From the NCBI GenBank assembly GCA_016783565.1, contig JADHWI010000015.1, forward strand, positions 1 through 49,636: a stretch of 49,636 bases of DNA, given 5' to 3'. Of the stretch, positions 9,195-18,264 are shown piece after piece. The notes beneath the pieces are model-generated. The model made no database searches. It saw only the letters and a program-made list of their open reading frames with translations, and was not told where the DNA came from. The DNA is from Kiritimatiellia bacterium (GTDB lineage Bacteria > Verrucomicrobiota > Kiritimatiellia > UBA8416 > JADHWI01). The first letter of the stretch is position 1; the number at the start of each line of letters is the position of its first letter. Made by a program: the position numbers and the translations under genes.

Positions 9195-10614
9195 ATCGAA
9201 CGAAAAATCAGGAAAAGTAGGATTGTTTATTCTCATTATTGTGGTCGTTGCTTGCGCAATGGCTTGCGTTTTGGCGCTGCTGTTTAACGTAGCCGAGCGT
9301 AAGAGCGAGGCTCGGAATCCATATGTGCGCCTGGTCGAGGTTACGGAAGACGATACTGACCCGGCGAAATGGGGCAAGAACTGGCCCAAGCAGTATGACT
9401 CTTATAAGCGAACCGCGCTGGCCACCCGTACCCGTTTTGGCGGCCACGGTGGCAGTGAAGCTTTGCCCGAGGAAAAGATTGAAAGGGATCCGTGGTTGAA
9501 GCGCATGTTTCTCGGTTATGCGTTTTCGATTGATTATCGAGACCGCCGTGGTCACGCTTACATGCTCTCGGATCAGGAGATTACGAAGCGACAGACCAAG
9601 GCGCAGTGGGGCTCCTGCATGCATTGTCATGCTTCCATTATGCCGGTTTATCGTGCTCTTGGCGATGGGGATGCACTGGTCGGCATGAACAAGACGCACG
9701 CCATGCCATACGCGGAACTCAACAAGATGGTTCATGACATGGGGCACGGGCATCCCGTTTCTTGTGTGGATTGCCACGATCCCAAGACTATGCATGTTCG
9801 AGTTACCCGTCCGGCTTTTATTGTGGGCATGCAGCGCTTGGCTGAGTCTGATGCGCCCGTCCCGGCGATTCCTTCCATTGCCATCTGGCGAAAAAGCTCG
9901 CGGTCCAAACCGTATGATCCAAACGAGGATGGTACACGCAACGAAATGCGCTCCTTTGTCTGCGGTCAATGCCATGTGGAATATTACTGCTCCAAGGATT
10001 TTCCGCTCACTTTTCCGTGGAGCAATGGTTTAAAGATGGAGGATCTCGAGAAAGAATGGGATGAAACCAAGTTGTCCAGCGGATCCCGCTTCTTTGACTA
10101 CAAGCATAAGGAGTCCGGTGCAGAGATTCTTAAGGCACAGCATCCGGAGTTTGAGCTTTGGTCTCAGGGAATCCATGCGCGCAGTGGTGTGGCCTGTGCG
10201 GATTGCCATATGCCCTACATGCGGGATGGCGCCTCCAAAGTATCCGATCACTGGGTGCGTAGTCCGCTGTTGAATGTCAACCGTGCGTGCCAGACGTGCC
10301 ATCATTTCCCGGAGTCCGAACTCCTGGCTCGTGTGGATTCCATCCAAGGGAAGAATTTTGATCTTCTGCAACGTGGTGGTGCCGCTTTGATGGCCTTGCT
10401 GGATGCAGTTAAAGAAGCCAGGGATGCTGGTGCAACGGCTGAACAACTCAAGCCCGCGCTTGAATTGCAGCGTAAGGCTCAATGGCGTCTTGATTACATT
10501 GCAGCCGAGAATTCCATGGGCTTCCATGCGCCGCAGGAGGCATCCCGCATTCTGGCGGAAGCCGTGGACTATGCCCGTCAGGGTCAGGTCGAAGCGCTCA
10601 GGCTTGCCAAGTAA
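9187..10614 (+). CDS. nrfA: Cytochrome c nitrite reductase catalytic subunit, pentaheme
   Basis: NrfA reduces nitrite to ammonium with six electrons at the periplasmic face. The 475-residue protein has an uncleaved-looking N-terminal hydrophobic segment and five heme motifs: CMHCH (Cys144), CVDCH (Cys193), CGQCH followed by VEYYC (calcium-site region), CADCH followed by MPY, and CQTCH. The first, catalytic heme is usually bound by CxxCK; here it is CxxCH, the variant known from Campylobacter-type enzymes. The start at 9187 has AGGA at 9177-9180; the longer frame from 9085 would only overlap nrfH further. No nrfB/C/D or heme-lyase genes are next to it, consistent with the NrfHA type. Confidence 0.95.
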   Translation: MNKSNEKSGKVGLFILIIVVVACAMACVLALLFNVAERKSEARNPYVRLVEVTEDDTDPAKWGKNWPKQYDSYKRTALATRTRFGGHGGSEALPEEKIERDPWLKRMFLGYAFSIDYRDRRGHAYMLSDQEITKRQTKAQWGSCMHCHASIMPVYRALGDGDALVGMNKTHAMPYAELNKMVHDMGHGHPVSCVDCHDPKTMHVRVTRPAFIVGMQRLAESDAPVPAIPSIAIWRKSSRSKPYDPNEDGTRNEMRSFVCGQCHVEYYCSKDFPLTFPWSNGLKMEDLEKEWDETKLSSGSRFFDYKHKESGAEILKAQHPEFELWSQGIHARSGVACADCHMPYMRDGASKVSDHWVRSPLLNVNRACQTCHHFPESELLARVDSIQGKNFDLLQRGGAALMALLDAVKEARDAGATAEQLKPALELQRKAQWRLDYIAAENSMGFHAPQEASRILAEAVDYARQGQVEALRLAK

Positions 10615-10650
10615 AAGCGAGCGTGGTTTCTGAGCGCGCTGTGATGAGGG

Positions 10651-10669
10651 CGAAGAAGGCTATTCTTCG
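10651..10669. terminator. Hairpin between convergent genes
   Basis: CGAAGAA and TTCTTCG form a perfect 7-bp stem around a 5-nt loop where nrfA (+) and the pyrophosphorylase gene (-) converge. There is no T-tract on either side, so termination is only possible, not shown. Confidence 0.3.
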
Positions 10670-12063
10670 TCCTTGAGCAGAACGTCACCATTGATGCTGA
10701 AGCCATCTGGGAGACGTTTGGCGACCTCTTCGGCACTGTTGGCATAGCATGGATCGATCTCGACTTTGATCGTAGGCAATCCGTCTTCATCACGAGGAAT
10801 TGCGATTCCTGCTGCTTCGAGCCAGCGGGCATGTTTGAGCGTGAGGTCGCGAGCGACGGTTTCCGGGGAGTCATTGCCTTCTGCATTCTTGAGCGGCGAA
10901 AACTCTTCCGCGCGGTCGAACGATACGTTGAGTGCCGTGGCGGCATCCGGGATGACATCGAAAATGAATTTCTCGAATTTGTAGGCGTTGGGCTCTTCCG
11001 GCCTGACGGTTGAGCCATCTTTGGCGCAAAAGGGAACCTTCTTGTGTGCGATATGCAGGGGGAGTGCGGCAGCGGCTTCCTGCTCCAGAAAAGCACGATC
11101 AAAGATGTGAATGGCTACACTTCCATAGAGGAATTTGAGGCGGCCATCCTCGGCCAGTGCTTCCTGCTGATCGTCGGGCATGTCGCTATATTCGATGATC
11201 ATACATTTGCCGCCGCATGTGGCAACAATACCCAGACCCTCGGACGCGTCCCGCTTGGCGCAGACCTTGATAGATATATCCGCCTTGTTCGCGGCATGCA
11301 GACCGATGAAAAGTGGATCGGCAATTTCCACCAGTGGGTTGTCTACCTGAAAGAAGAACAGCGTTTCCACGCCTCGTGTTGCCATGTCGGCCAGCATGCC
11401 GGTGCGTTGCAGCGCGGTCACGGTGCCTCCATGTCCGTCAGGACTCATGAATACGTGCCCAGGCTGGTCCATGATGATACGGCCATCCGGGTCAAGAACC
11501 GGCCACATGCCCTGGGTGAAGAATTTCACATTAGCCGAATCGAGACCGAAGTAATCATGTTTGGTGAAAAAGTCACGTGTGGCAGCATCGTTGACATCGC
11601 TGGTCATGATGTAGAACGGTATCGTGGTGTTATAGCGGCGTTCCATGTTGAGAATCTTGCGCGAATGAATTTCAAACAACGTCGCATTCGTGATGGGAGC
11701 TACGCCGTAAGCGCCTTTAGGGCCATCGAAACCGAGACGTGAGCCCTGGCCACCCGCCACGAGAATCACTCCGACCTTTCCGGCGCGGAGCTGTTCTTCG
11801 CCCAGCGGGCAATACTCCGCCAGATCGGCGTCCGTCGGTTCGACTACAGGCGCGGGTTTCGTCTCCGGATCAAACGGCAATCCGTCCTCATTCCGCGCAG
11901 CGAGCATCGTTTTCATTCGTTTGATGCTATCAAAGTCCAGCGTGGTGATTTGTTCCAGGAGCGCTTCGCGTTCCTGTTCGCTCAATGGGTCCCAGAATCC
12001 CAGTATGTGTTCCTGATCGTTCTGCTGGAGTGCTTGCTTGGCGTCGTCGTATGAAAGAGTCAT
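10660..12063 (-). CDS. UDP-sugar pyrophosphorylase, UAP1/UDPGP type
   Basis: This family makes UDP-N-acetylglucosamine or a UDP-hexose from UTP and the sugar 1-phosphate. The 467-residue protein carries the nucleotide-binding loop LVAGGQGSRLG followed by GPKG, and the substrate-site stretches MSPDGHGG and FFQVDNPLVEI, in the order seen in eukaryote-type UDP-GlcNAc pyrophosphorylases. It has no GlmU-type left-handed helix domain. Sequence alone does not fix the sugar specificity. It stands alone, with its own candidate promoter at 12124-12152 and AGGAAA before the ATG. Confidence 0.85.
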   Translation of the reverse strand: MTLSYDDAKQALQQNDQEHILGFWDPLSEQEREALLEQITTLDFDSIKRMKTMLAARNEDGLPFDPETKPAPVVEPTDADLAEYCPLGEEQLRAGKVGVILVAGGQGSRLGFDGPKGAYGVAPITNATLFEIHSRKILNMERRYNTTIPFYIMTSDVNDAATRDFFTKHDYFGLDSANVKFFTQGMWPVLDPDGRIIMDQPGHVFMSPDGHGGTVTALQRTGMLADMATRGVETLFFFQVDNPLVEIADPLFIGLHAANKADISIKVCAKRDASEGLGIVATCGGKCMIIEYSDMPDDQQEALAEDGRLKFLYGSVAIHIFDRAFLEQEAAAALPLHIAHKKVPFCAKDGSTVRPEEPNAYKFEKFIFDVIPDAATALNVSFDRAEEFSPLKNAEGNDSPETVARDLTLKHARWLEAAGIAIPRDEDGLPTIKVEIDPCYANSAEEVAKRLPDGFSINGDVLLKDEE

Positions 12064-12123
12064 GGTCCAATTTCCTGTGGTTTCGTCTCGGAACTATTTA
12101 ATTGTTAATGCGTGAGCCCCCGC

Positions 12124-12152
12124 TTAATACCGGATGAACAGACAATTGACAA
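12124..12152 (-). promoter_or_regulatory. Candidate promoter of the pyrophosphorylase gene
   Basis: Read on the minus strand, TTGTCA (12152-12147) and TATTAA (12129-12124) are separated by exactly 17 nt, about 60 nt before the start codon. On the plus strand the same spot contains a perfect TTGACA at 12146-12151, but with no well-spaced -10 hexamer. Confidence 0.45.
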
Positions 12153-12178
12153 TTGAAAAACGCAGGGCTGCATATTCA

Positions 12179-12310
12179 TGGGCGCCCTCCCGTTGGTTCC
12201 GCCTCTGTCCTTCGGAACTACGGCGCAACATGCGGGGAGCTTGCCAAGCCGCAGGCATGGCCCGTTCTACAAGCCTGGGAAGATGTGTAGGGCGTGCTTT
12301 CAAGGCAGGA
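12179..12310. repeat. Repeat family B, copy 1 (left of RAYT gene)
   Basis: The sequence from gggcgccctcccgttgg to gtgtagggcgtgctt matches 15474-15590 closely, including the block around cctctgtccttcggaac. The right end found in the other copies is missing. It ends just before the transposase start, so any longer reading frame through it is repeat-derived and not part of the protein. Confidence 0.85.
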
Positions 12311-12333
12311 AAAGGCGTGTGATCTTCAACCAT

Positions 12334-12801
12334 ATGCAATCCATACCAAGACGACCTCCACGAATGTTGCCTTTTCAAAAATATGGGCAACCAATTTGGT
12401 TTGTTACGTTAGGAACTTACGATCGTAAACCTGTGTTGAATAATGTAAACGTCGCAAGAAGGTTTCAAGAATTTGGTAAACAACAGAAACTTCGTGGTAT
12501 AGCATTTGGACGGTATGTCATTATGCCGGATCATATACATTTCTTCATCCGTATCGCAATAGACTGCAAGCTGGGGACAACTATTGGTTTTCTGAAAAAG
12601 GTTCTTTCTAAGACTTTAAAACAGCAAGGGGTATTGATGCCACATTGGCAACCCGGCTTCTTCGATCATTTGATCCGTGATGCTGAGAGTTATATGGAGA
12701 AATGGGATTATGTCTATTGTAATCCTGTTCGCGCTGGTTTGGTTGAATCGGCAGATGAGTGGAGTTATTCTGGCGAGGTAGTTTCAATACAGTATGGATG
12801 A
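12334..12801 (+). CDS. REP-associated tyrosine transposase (RAYT, Y1_Tnp family)
   Basis: RAYTs are single-domain HUH-type DNA-nicking enzymes linked to the spread of REP palindromes. The 155-residue protein shows the metal-binding His pair in MPDHIHFF, and the C-terminal tyrosine helix region YMEKWDYVYCNPVRAGLV. It starts with a family-typical basic N-terminus (RRPPRMLPFQ). I chose the ATG at 12334 because the frame upstream of it translates repeat B1. The gene is bracketed by same-orientation repeat copies B1 and B2, and B2 begins only 5 bp after the stop, as expected of a RAYT with its substrate repeats. It appears intact. Confidence 0.9.
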   Translation: MQSIPRRPPRMLPFQKYGQPIWFVTLGTYDRKPVLNNVNVARRFQEFGKQQKLRGIAFGRYVIMPDHIHFFIRIAIDCKLGTTIGFLKKVLSKTLKQQGVLMPHWQPGFFDHLIRDAESYMEKWDYVYCNPVRAGLVESADEWSYSGEVVSIQYG

Positions 12802-12806
12802 GATAT

Positions 12807-12901
12807 ACGGGCGCCCTCCCGTTGGTCGGGAAGCCCGTCCTACAAGTGTGGGAAGATGTGAAGGACGTGCTTCCCCGCAGCGCAGCGAAGGGGCGCGCGT
12901 G
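12807..12901. repeat. Repeat family B, copy 2 (right of RAYT gene, internally deleted)
   Basis: It begins acgggcgccctcccgttgg and ends agcgaaggggcgcgcgtg, like copy 3, but lacks about 55 bp of the middle. The ends form an inverted repeat with one mismatch (ACGGGCGCCC against GGGCGCGCGT). It lies between the RAYT stop and the prenyl synthase gene. Confidence 0.85.
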
Positions 12902-12955
12902 CCAAAGCGCGAGAATCGGCTTGTCCTGTGCGGGCAAGACCGCGATGATGGCAAC

Positions 12956-13810
12956 ATGTTTGATTTAACCATGTATTTGGAAGAGAAACGTATTGAAGTG
13001 GACAAGGCGCTGGACCAGTGCCTGCCCTCCGCTGAGCTGGAGCCATGCGTGTTGCATGAGGCCATGCGGTATTCCGTGTTTTCGGGAGGAAAACGGTTGC
13101 GCCCAGTGTTGTGTATGGCTGCGGCCGAGACGATTGCTTCGTCGTGCACGGAAGCCATGCCGCCCGCCTTGGCCGTGGAGCTGTTGCATACCTATACGCT
13201 TATTCACGATGACCTACCCTGTATGGACAATGATGATGAACGTCGTGGTAAACCGACTTGTCATATTAAATTCGGAGAAGCCAACGCCATCTTGGCAGGT
13301 GATTCCTTGCAAGCCCTTGCTTTTGAAGTGCTTGTGAGACAGGTTCGTCCGGATATAGGGGTGCGTCTGGTTGCAGAATTAGGCTCAGCAGCCGGCAGCC
13401 TGGGTGTGGTTGGCGGCCAGGTTGTTGACATTGCGATGACAGGAGAGCCGTTGGACTCAATGACATTGGACTTTATTCATCAGCATAAAACTGCGGATCT
13501 TTTTTGTGCCGCCATCCGGATGGGTGCGATGGTTGCTGATGCGTCGGATAAGCAGCTTGACGCCCTGACGCGTTATGCGCGTTCTCTTGGTGTGGCGTTT
13601 CAGATGATTGATGATATTCTGGATGCTTGCGACGCGGACCCATCGCAAACCATTGAGGAGAGTTCCTGCATCACGGTACTTGGAATCGATGAGGCGTGCC
13701 GACGTGCGCAGCAATTGACAGAAACGGCCATTGATGCATTGCGCGAGCTGGGAGCAAGCGAAGGTCCCCTGGCGGCACTGGCCCGGCATATGGCGGAACG
13801 ACAGATATGA
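12956..13810 (+). CDS. ispA: Polyprenyl (farnesyl/geranyl-type) diphosphate synthase
   Basis: A trans-prenyltransferase joining isopentenyl diphosphate to an allylic primer. The 284-residue protein has the GGKRLRP substrate loop, the first Asp-rich motif DDLPCMDNDD with the CxxxD spacing of short-chain enzymes, GDSLQALAFE, and the second motif DDILD. After DDILD the usual segment with GK..G.D....K.TYP is missing: the sequence runs DACDADPSQTIEESSCITVLG, about ten residues short and without lysines that normally bind diphosphate. The frame is clean on both sides. I chose ATG 12956, since the in-frame extension to 12794 only translates repeat B2. It overlaps plsY by ATGA. Chain length of the product is not predictable from this alone. 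Confidence 0.85.
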   Translation: MFDLTMYLEEKRIEVDKALDQCLPSAELEPCVLHEAMRYSVFSGGKRLRPVLCMAAAETIASSCTEAMPPALAVELLHTYTLIHDDLPCMDNDDERRGKPTCHIKFGEANAILAGDSLQALAFEVLVRQVRPDIGVRLVAELGSAAGSLGVVGGQVVDIAMTGEPLDSMTLDFIHQHKTADLFCAAIRMGAMVADASDKQLDALTRYARSLGVAFQMIDDILDACDADPSQTIEESSCITVLGIDEACRRAQQLTETAIDALRELGASEGPLAALARHMAERQI

Positions 13811-14442
13811 TGAGAATATTACTGGCCATCGGGGCATATCTTCTTGGGGCAGTACCGTTTGGATTCTTAATTGCCAGAAGCCGCGGTATTGATATTCGTA
13901 AAGCCGGTAGCGGAAACATTGGTGCCACAAATGTGTTCCGTGCCGTTGGAAAGGGCTGGGGCGCGCTTACGCTTCTATTGGATGCGGTCAAGGGGCTTGT
14001 TCCCGCTGCAGTGTTCCCGCTTCTCCTGGGGCGCATGACGCAGGTTGAACCCGCGACCGGAGATGGCGTCTTGTTTGCCTGTCTGGCCATTGCCGGGCAT
14101 AACTGGCCGGTTTATCTCAAGTTCAAGGGCGGCAAAGGCATTGCCACAACTGGGGGTGCTCTCATTGGTATTGCACCTGCGGCTTTCGGGGTCGGGTTGG
14201 CCACATGGATCGTCACATGCCTGGTGACGCGTTATGTCTCTGTAGCGTCGATCCTGGCTGCAGCCGCGATACCGATCGCGTCGTGGGTCTGGTTTCGGGA
14301 GGATAGTATTCTTGTTCCCTGCATTTTGACATTGTTGGGTACCATGGCCATCTTGCGGCATCATGGCAATATTCGTCGATTGATAAATGGTGCTGAGAAT
14401 CGCTTCTCATTCAAGAAGAAGGAGAAAACGGCTGATGCGTAA
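13807..14442 (+). CDS. plsY: Acyl-phosphate:glycerol-3-phosphate acyltransferase
   Basis: PlsY transfers an acyl group from acyl phosphate to glycerol 3-phosphate, the first step of phospholipid synthesis. The 211-residue protein is strongly hydrophobic and shows the three family motifs: SGNIGATNVFR, then GHNWPVYLKFKGGKGIATT, then the basic stretch near the C-terminus (HHGNIRRLINGAENR). It overlaps the prenyl synthase by 4 nt and gpsA by 8 nt. Its product pathway uses the glycerol 3-phosphate made by GpsA, so the pairing is functional. Confidence 0.95.
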   Translation: MMRILLAIGAYLLGAVPFGFLIARSRGIDIRKAGSGNIGATNVFRAVGKGWGALTLLLDAVKGLVPAAVFPLLLGRMTQVEPATGDGVLFACLAIAGHNWPVYLKFKGGKGIATTGGALIGIAPAAFGVGLATWIVTCLVTRYVSVASILAAAAIPIASWVWFREDSILVPCILTLLGTMAILRHHGNIRRLINGAENRFSFKKKEKTADA

Positions 14443-15421
14443 TGTGACAATTATTGGAAATGGGGGTTGGGGAACTGCGCTGGCCATGGTGTTGCATGGC
14501 GCGGGGCATAAAGTCAGTGTGTGGGGCCCATTTGAAGAGGAGATTACGACAATAAAGGCCGCAGGGTACAACGAGGTATATCTGCCCGGCATTACATTGC
14601 CTGAAGGGATTACCTGGACCGCAGACGTAGAGGAAGCATCTGAAGGAACGGATGTTGCTGTGCTGGCGGTGCCCACAAAATTTATGCGCTCAGTTGCCGA
14701 GAATTTCCGGGGAAAACTATCCGACGGCTGTCGTCTGGTTACTGTGTCAAAGGGCTTTGATCCTGACACTTCAGAGCTGATGACGGATTTGGCAACTGAA
14801 GTGCTGGCACGGCCTGCAGCGGCACTTTCCGGCCCCAGTCATGCGGAGGAGGTGGCGCGTGGTATTCCAACCGCCGTAGTGATCGGGGCAAAGGATGAAG
14901 CGCTGGCAAAAGAGCTTCAGGAGACATTCGCCTGTTCCCGGTTCAGGGTTTACACCTCGATGGATGTGATGGGCGTACAACTTGGTGGTGCACTGAAGAA
15001 TGTGATCGCAGTGGCAGTGGGCGTGAGCGATGGGCTGGGCTTCGGTGACAACACGCGGGCTGCTCTGATTACGCGTGGACTGGCGGAAATCACGCGACTG
15101 GGCGTTGCCATGGGTGCGCAACAGGAAACCTTTTCCGGTCTCAGTGGTATGGGGGATCTGATCGTGACCTGCACCAGCCGGCACAGCCGTAACCGTGGTG
15201 TCGGTGAACGCCTTGGCCGGGGAGAGCAGATTGAAGATATTCTGGCCAGCATGCAACAAGTTGCTGAAGGCATCGCTAACTGTGACCTGGCTCAATCCGT
15301 GGCGCGAAAACACGGGGTTTACGTGCCGATTACTGACCAGGTGTGCGCCATCGTGCATCACGGCATCTCACCTGCTGCTGCCGTCGAGGCACTGCTGGGT
15401 CGCGACTTCATTGCGGAGTAG
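14435..15421 (+). CDS. gpsA: Glycerol-3-phosphate dehydrogenase [NAD(P)+]
   Basis: GpsA reduces dihydroxyacetone phosphate to glycerol 3-phosphate in the cytoplasm. The 328-residue protein begins with the dinucleotide fold IIGNGGWGTALA and carries KGF, GPSHAEEVARG, and the catalytic GALKNVIAVAVGVSDG with the invariant Lys. GLSGMGDLIVTCTS and NxxxG-type C-terminal motifs follow. The start at 14435 has AAGGAG at 14419-14424; longer in-frame options lie inside plsY. Length is normal for the family. Confidence 0.96.
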   Translation: MRNVTIIGNGGWGTALAMVLHGAGHKVSVWGPFEEEITTIKAAGYNEVYLPGITLPEGITWTADVEEASEGTDVAVLAVPTKFMRSVAENFRGKLSDGCRLVTVSKGFDPDTSELMTDLATEVLARPAAALSGPSHAEEVARGIPTAVVIGAKDEALAKELQETFACSRFRVYTSMDVMGVQLGGALKNVIAVAVGVSDGLGFGDNTRAALITRGLAEITRLGVAMGAQQETFSGLSGMGDLIVTCTSRHSRNRGVGERLGRGEQIEDILASMQQVAEGIANCDLAQSVARKHGVYVPITDQVCAIVHHGISPAAAVEALLGRDFIAE

Positions 15422-15472
15422 AGCGTGGAAGAGCGTGGAGCGTAATCATTGGTTGCTCGGGTGGATGGCATC

Positions 15473-15622
15473 CACGGGCGCCCTCCCGCTGGTTCCGCCT
15501 CTGTCCTTCGGAACTACGGCGCGACGTGCGGGAAGTTTGCCAAGCCGCAGGCATGGCCCGTCCTGCAAGTGGGAAGATGTGTAGGACGGGCTTCCCCGAA
15601 GCGCAGCGAAGGGGCGCCCGTG
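15473..15622. repeat. Repeat family B, copy 3: full-length 150-bp element
   Basis: The ends are a perfect 11-bp inverted repeat, CACGGGCGCCC at 15473-15483 and GGGCGCCCGTG at 15612-15622. Inside, TTCCCCGAAGCG and CGAAGGGG form a further hairpin. It sits between convergent gpsA and yidC. It is the most complete copy of the family that brackets the RAYT gene, so it is probably a non-autonomous element mobilised by it (inference). Confidence 0.85.
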
Positions 15623-15629
15623 CAAAGGC

Positions 15630-17414
15630 CTAAGTTTGCACCGCTTTCGCAGCGCTGCCTTTGCGTCGCTGGTGCAACAACTGCACGATCGACAGACATT
15701 GGCTTACAGACCAGTACAGCACCAGGGCGGAAGCCATGTTATAGAAGATAAACAGCATAACGACCGGCATAATCATCATCATTTTCTGTTGCTGTGGGTC
15801 ACCGGCCGATGGCGTGAGTCGCTGTTGCAATACCATCGTGATTGTCATGAACAGGGGCAGAATGTTCAACGGTATGGGTAGCAATGCGGCGAAGAGCCCT
15901 TCAGGCTCACTCAGGTCTGCAATCCATAGGAAACCGGCAAAGCGAAGTTCCACGGCACTGCGCAACACGGTGAACAGTGCAATAAAGATGGGTAATTGTA
16001 CCACCATCGGCAGGCAACTTGCCATAGGGTTGACGCCTTCTTCTTTGTACATCGCCATTTGGGCTTTCTGCAGCTTCTGAGGCTGATCCTTGTATTGCTC
16101 GCGAAGCTCGGCGATCTTGGGCTGAAGTTGTTGCATCTTTTTGGCGCTTTCGGTGCCCTTATGCGTGAGGGGCCAGAACACCACTTTAACAATGATCGTC
16201 AGGATGATGATGGCCACGCCGTAATTGGGTAATACGGAGTGGATGAGATTCAGCGTGGTCAGCAGTAATCCGCATACCCAGCGGAACCATGCCCACCAGC
16301 CGAACTGCATGACGGCGCCCTGATTATTTGGAAGCGTTTTCAGAAGGTCTTGTTTTTTGGGACCGGCATAGTAGCTGTAGGACCTGCGGTATGTCTCGCC
16401 GGCGATAAGTGTTTTGCCGGGAAGTTTGAGGTCAGCCGCGACTTTGGCGATTTCGAGTGAGCGCGCATCCGTACGGCGTTCCGCGAAAAAGACACAGTCT
16501 TCAGCCCCCCCTTCCGGAGCCAGAATCTGAACAAAAAACTTATTTTTTGCGGCGACCCAGGTCAGGGGTTGCGCGATGCTGCTTTCAATGTTTACTGGCA
16601 TGTTGGCTGCGTTGGGTCGTGCGCAGGAAAAGCGTGAGGAGCTTCCTCCGAACATGGCGGGAAGCTTCTTTTTTCCCCAGTGCGTGACGTCCTGACCGGC
16701 AACATCCGGCATGGTGTCCAGGCCGAGATAGGAAATGCCGCGTGTTTTGCTTTTGGATTCGATCATCGCCATGGGCCCCAGAGCGATGGAAGATGCGGGT
16801 AACAATACACCTTCTGATTCTGATGTGGAAAACGCGTCTGTGACCTGCATGCGATAATCGTCCAACAGGGAAAATGTTCTTTCGTGACGAAGTCCGCTTT
16901 GTGTTTTTCTTGTGGCCACGATGGTGTTACCACCGTCGCTGACAGAAAGTTCATAGCTGTCCGTTGGTGCCAGTCCCGGCACGCCGGAGATCATGAATGC
17001 CGGTCGGGAGGAAAAGTCCAGATGTACTGGATCGCTGTCCACATCCTGCGTTGCCGGGTATTCTTTGAGTACGATATCCTTGATGGTTGCTCCATGGGAG
17101 GACACTGTGACTTCGATCACGTCATTGGCAAGGAATTGGGTTGTTTCTGTTTCTGATGGTTCTACCGGAGCAGACAAAACGCTTTGGGACGCATCGGGCG
17201 TGGCATCAGGGGCCGCGGCATCGGGGATTGCGACTGTGGCATCGGGTGTGCTGTCCCCTGTGGTTTGTGGTAATGCATTGGATACGATGCTGGTCGCATT
17301 GGTTTCGCCCATGGTTGGAGCGGTCTGCTGCGGCATATATTTTCGCTGGAAGAAACCCCATCCTATAAGGAGGGTGACCAGAATGACAACGGCTGCTTTT
17401 TCTGTTTTGTTCAT
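15630..17414 (-). CDS. yidC: Membrane protein insertase
   Basis: YidC inserts and folds inner-membrane proteins, alone or with Sec. The 594-residue protein has the Gram-negative layout: an N-terminal anchor ([17 protein letters not shown]), a low-complexity Asp/Ala/Pro linker (about residues 58-85), a large periplasmic beta domain, and the conserved C-terminal five-helix core from about residue 375. The core shows [41 protein letters not shown] and a cytoplasmic basic tail. It overlaps yidD by ATGA and is the last gene of the rpmH operon. Confidence 0.96.
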   Translation of the reverse strand: MNKTEKAAVVILVTLLIGWGFFQRKYMPQQTAPTMGETNATSIVSNALPQTTGDSTPDATVAIPDAAAPDATPDASQSVLSAPVEPSETETTQFLANDVIEVTVSSHGATIKDIVLKEYPATQDVDSDPVHLDFSSRPAFMISGVPGLAPTDSYELSVSDGGNTIVATRKTQSGLRHERTFSLLDDYRMQVTDAFSTSESEGVLLPASSIALGPMAMIESKSKTRGISYLGLDTMPDVAGQDVTHWGKKKLPAMFGGSSSRFSCARPNAANMPVNIESSIAQPLTWVAAKNKFFVQILAPEGGAEDCVFFAERRTDARSLEIAKVAADLKLPGKTLIAGETYRRSYSYYAGPKKQDLLKTLPNNQGAVMQFGWWAWFRWVCGLLLTTLNLIHSVLPNYGVAIIILTIIVKVVFWPLTHKGTESAKKMQQLQPKIAELREQYKDQPQKLQKAQMAMYKEEGVNPMASCLPMVVQLPIFIALFTVLRSAVELRFAGFLWIADLSEPEGLFAALLPIPLNILPLFMTITMVLQQRLTPSAGDPQQQKMMMIMPVVMLFIFYNMASALVLYWSVSQCLSIVQLLHQRRKGSAAKAVQT

Positions 17415-17662
17415 ATGTGTATCCTGAATGGTGATTTTTCTTTTTGATTCTGCGGAACAGGATCGTAACCGGCTGGGCCGAAGGGGTGACAGCGCAACAG
17501 GCGCCTTATTCCCATAAAAAGCCCACGAAACGCCCCGTGCTTTTCAATCGCCTGAAGACAGTATTCTGAGCAACTGGGTTCGAATCGGCAGCAATCGCCG
17601 ACATGCGGGGATATAACCGCCTGGTAGAACCGTATACAAATTGACAGTAGCTTACGAAGCAT
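17411..17662 (-). CDS. yidD: Membrane protein insertion efficiency factor
   Basis: A small amphipathic protein helping YidC-dependent insertion. The 83 residues show the family pattern: [35 protein letters not shown], and [17 protein letters not shown], including the conserved cysteines. I chose the ATG at 17662, which has AAGGAGAT upstream and gives the usual length; the longer frame starts inside rnpA. It overlaps rnpA by 11 nt and yidC by 4 nt. Confidence 0.95.
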   Translation of the reverse strand: MLRKLLSICIRFYQAVISPHVGDCCRFEPSCSEYCLQAIEKHGAFRGLFMGIRRLLRCHPFGPAGYDPVPQNQKEKSPFRIHI

Positions 17663-18083
17663 GAGCCTGATCTCCTTGCCGACAGAGCTTTTGCACGAGT
17701 CGACAGAGTTCAATGGATACATCCTGTGTTTTTGCCTGCAAAATGGCTCGTCTGCAAACAATCACAAGTTCTCCGCCTGATGGAAAGGAGTTTCTGTGTA
17801 ATCGAAAGGCCTCGCGCACCAAGCGTTTAGCTCGTGCGCGATCCACAGCGCGACGAAACGTACGCTTTGAGGCAATGACGCCAAAATGCCATTCAGAATC
17901 GCTACGGGGTAGGCCATAGATGACGATATATCGCCCACGTAGGCAAAGTCCGTTATCAAACGCGGTTCTATAACGCTTAGGATCACGTGTCCGACAGCGC
18001 ATCGGCAATGCATAAGGATGCCGCATGCCCTTTGCCAGACCCGGTTCCGAAGCTGGTATCCCGGTTGGCGCGGTTTCGGACAT
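17652..18083 (-). CDS. rnpA: Ribonuclease P protein component
   Basis: RnpA binds the catalytic RNase P RNA and helps it cut the 5' leader of pre-tRNAs. Identity rests on [17 protein letters not shown], the basic helix [19 protein letters not shown], and the position 6 nt after rpmH. The usual RNR core of that helix reads RAR here, so the invariant Asn is replaced by Ala. The N-terminus is about 25 residues longer than usual; an internal Met (MRHPYALP or MRCRTRD) could be the real start, although 18083 gives the tight rpmH spacing. The RNase P RNA gene is not in this window. Confidence 0.88.
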   Translation of the reverse strand: MSETAPTGIPASEPGLAKGMRHPYALPMRCRTRDPKRYRTAFDNGLCLRGRYIVIYGLPRSDSEWHFGVIASKRTFRRAVDRARAKRLVREAFRLHRNSFPSGGELVIVCRRAILQAKTQDVSIELCRLVQKLCRQGDQAHAS

Positions 18084-18089
18084 GATTTC

Positions 18090-18224
18090 CTACGCGGTCA
18101 GCGTCGCACGGCCCTTCCGTCGCCGCCGTGCGATCACGGCCCGCCCTGAGGCAGACGACATGCGTGCTCTGAATCCGATTTTGCGTTTACGCTTCTTGTT
18201 CGATGGTTGGTATAACCGTTTCAT
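18090..18224 (-). CDS. rpmH: 50S ribosomal protein L34
   Basis: A 44-residue, strongly basic protein. It begins [20 protein letters not shown] and continues [19 protein letters not shown], the near-invariant L34 sequence. The stop is TAG at 18092-18090. It heads the classic rpmH-rnpA-yidD-yidC order that in many bacteria lies near dnaA and the origin, but no dnaA or DnaA-box cluster is seen here. Confidence 0.97.
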   Translation of the reverse strand: MKRLYQPSNKKRKRKIGFRARMSSASGRAVIARRRRKGRATLTA

Positions 18225-18264
18225 ACATTAAGCCTTGGGTCCTTGTTTTCTGAAAAAGCACGTA

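Noticed and set aside
12178-12333. N-terminal extension of the transposase frame, and likewise 12794-12955 before the prenyl synthase
   Set aside because: Both are translations of repeat family B; the internal ATGs give the normal family lengths.
15473-15622. Insertion sequence between gpsA and yidC
   Set aside because: It has inverted ends but is only 150 bp and has no transposase gene of its own, so it is listed as a repeat.
17575-17600. tRNA-like T-loop sequence (gggttcgaatcgg)
   Set aside because: It lies inside yidD and no other arms of a tRNA can be formed.
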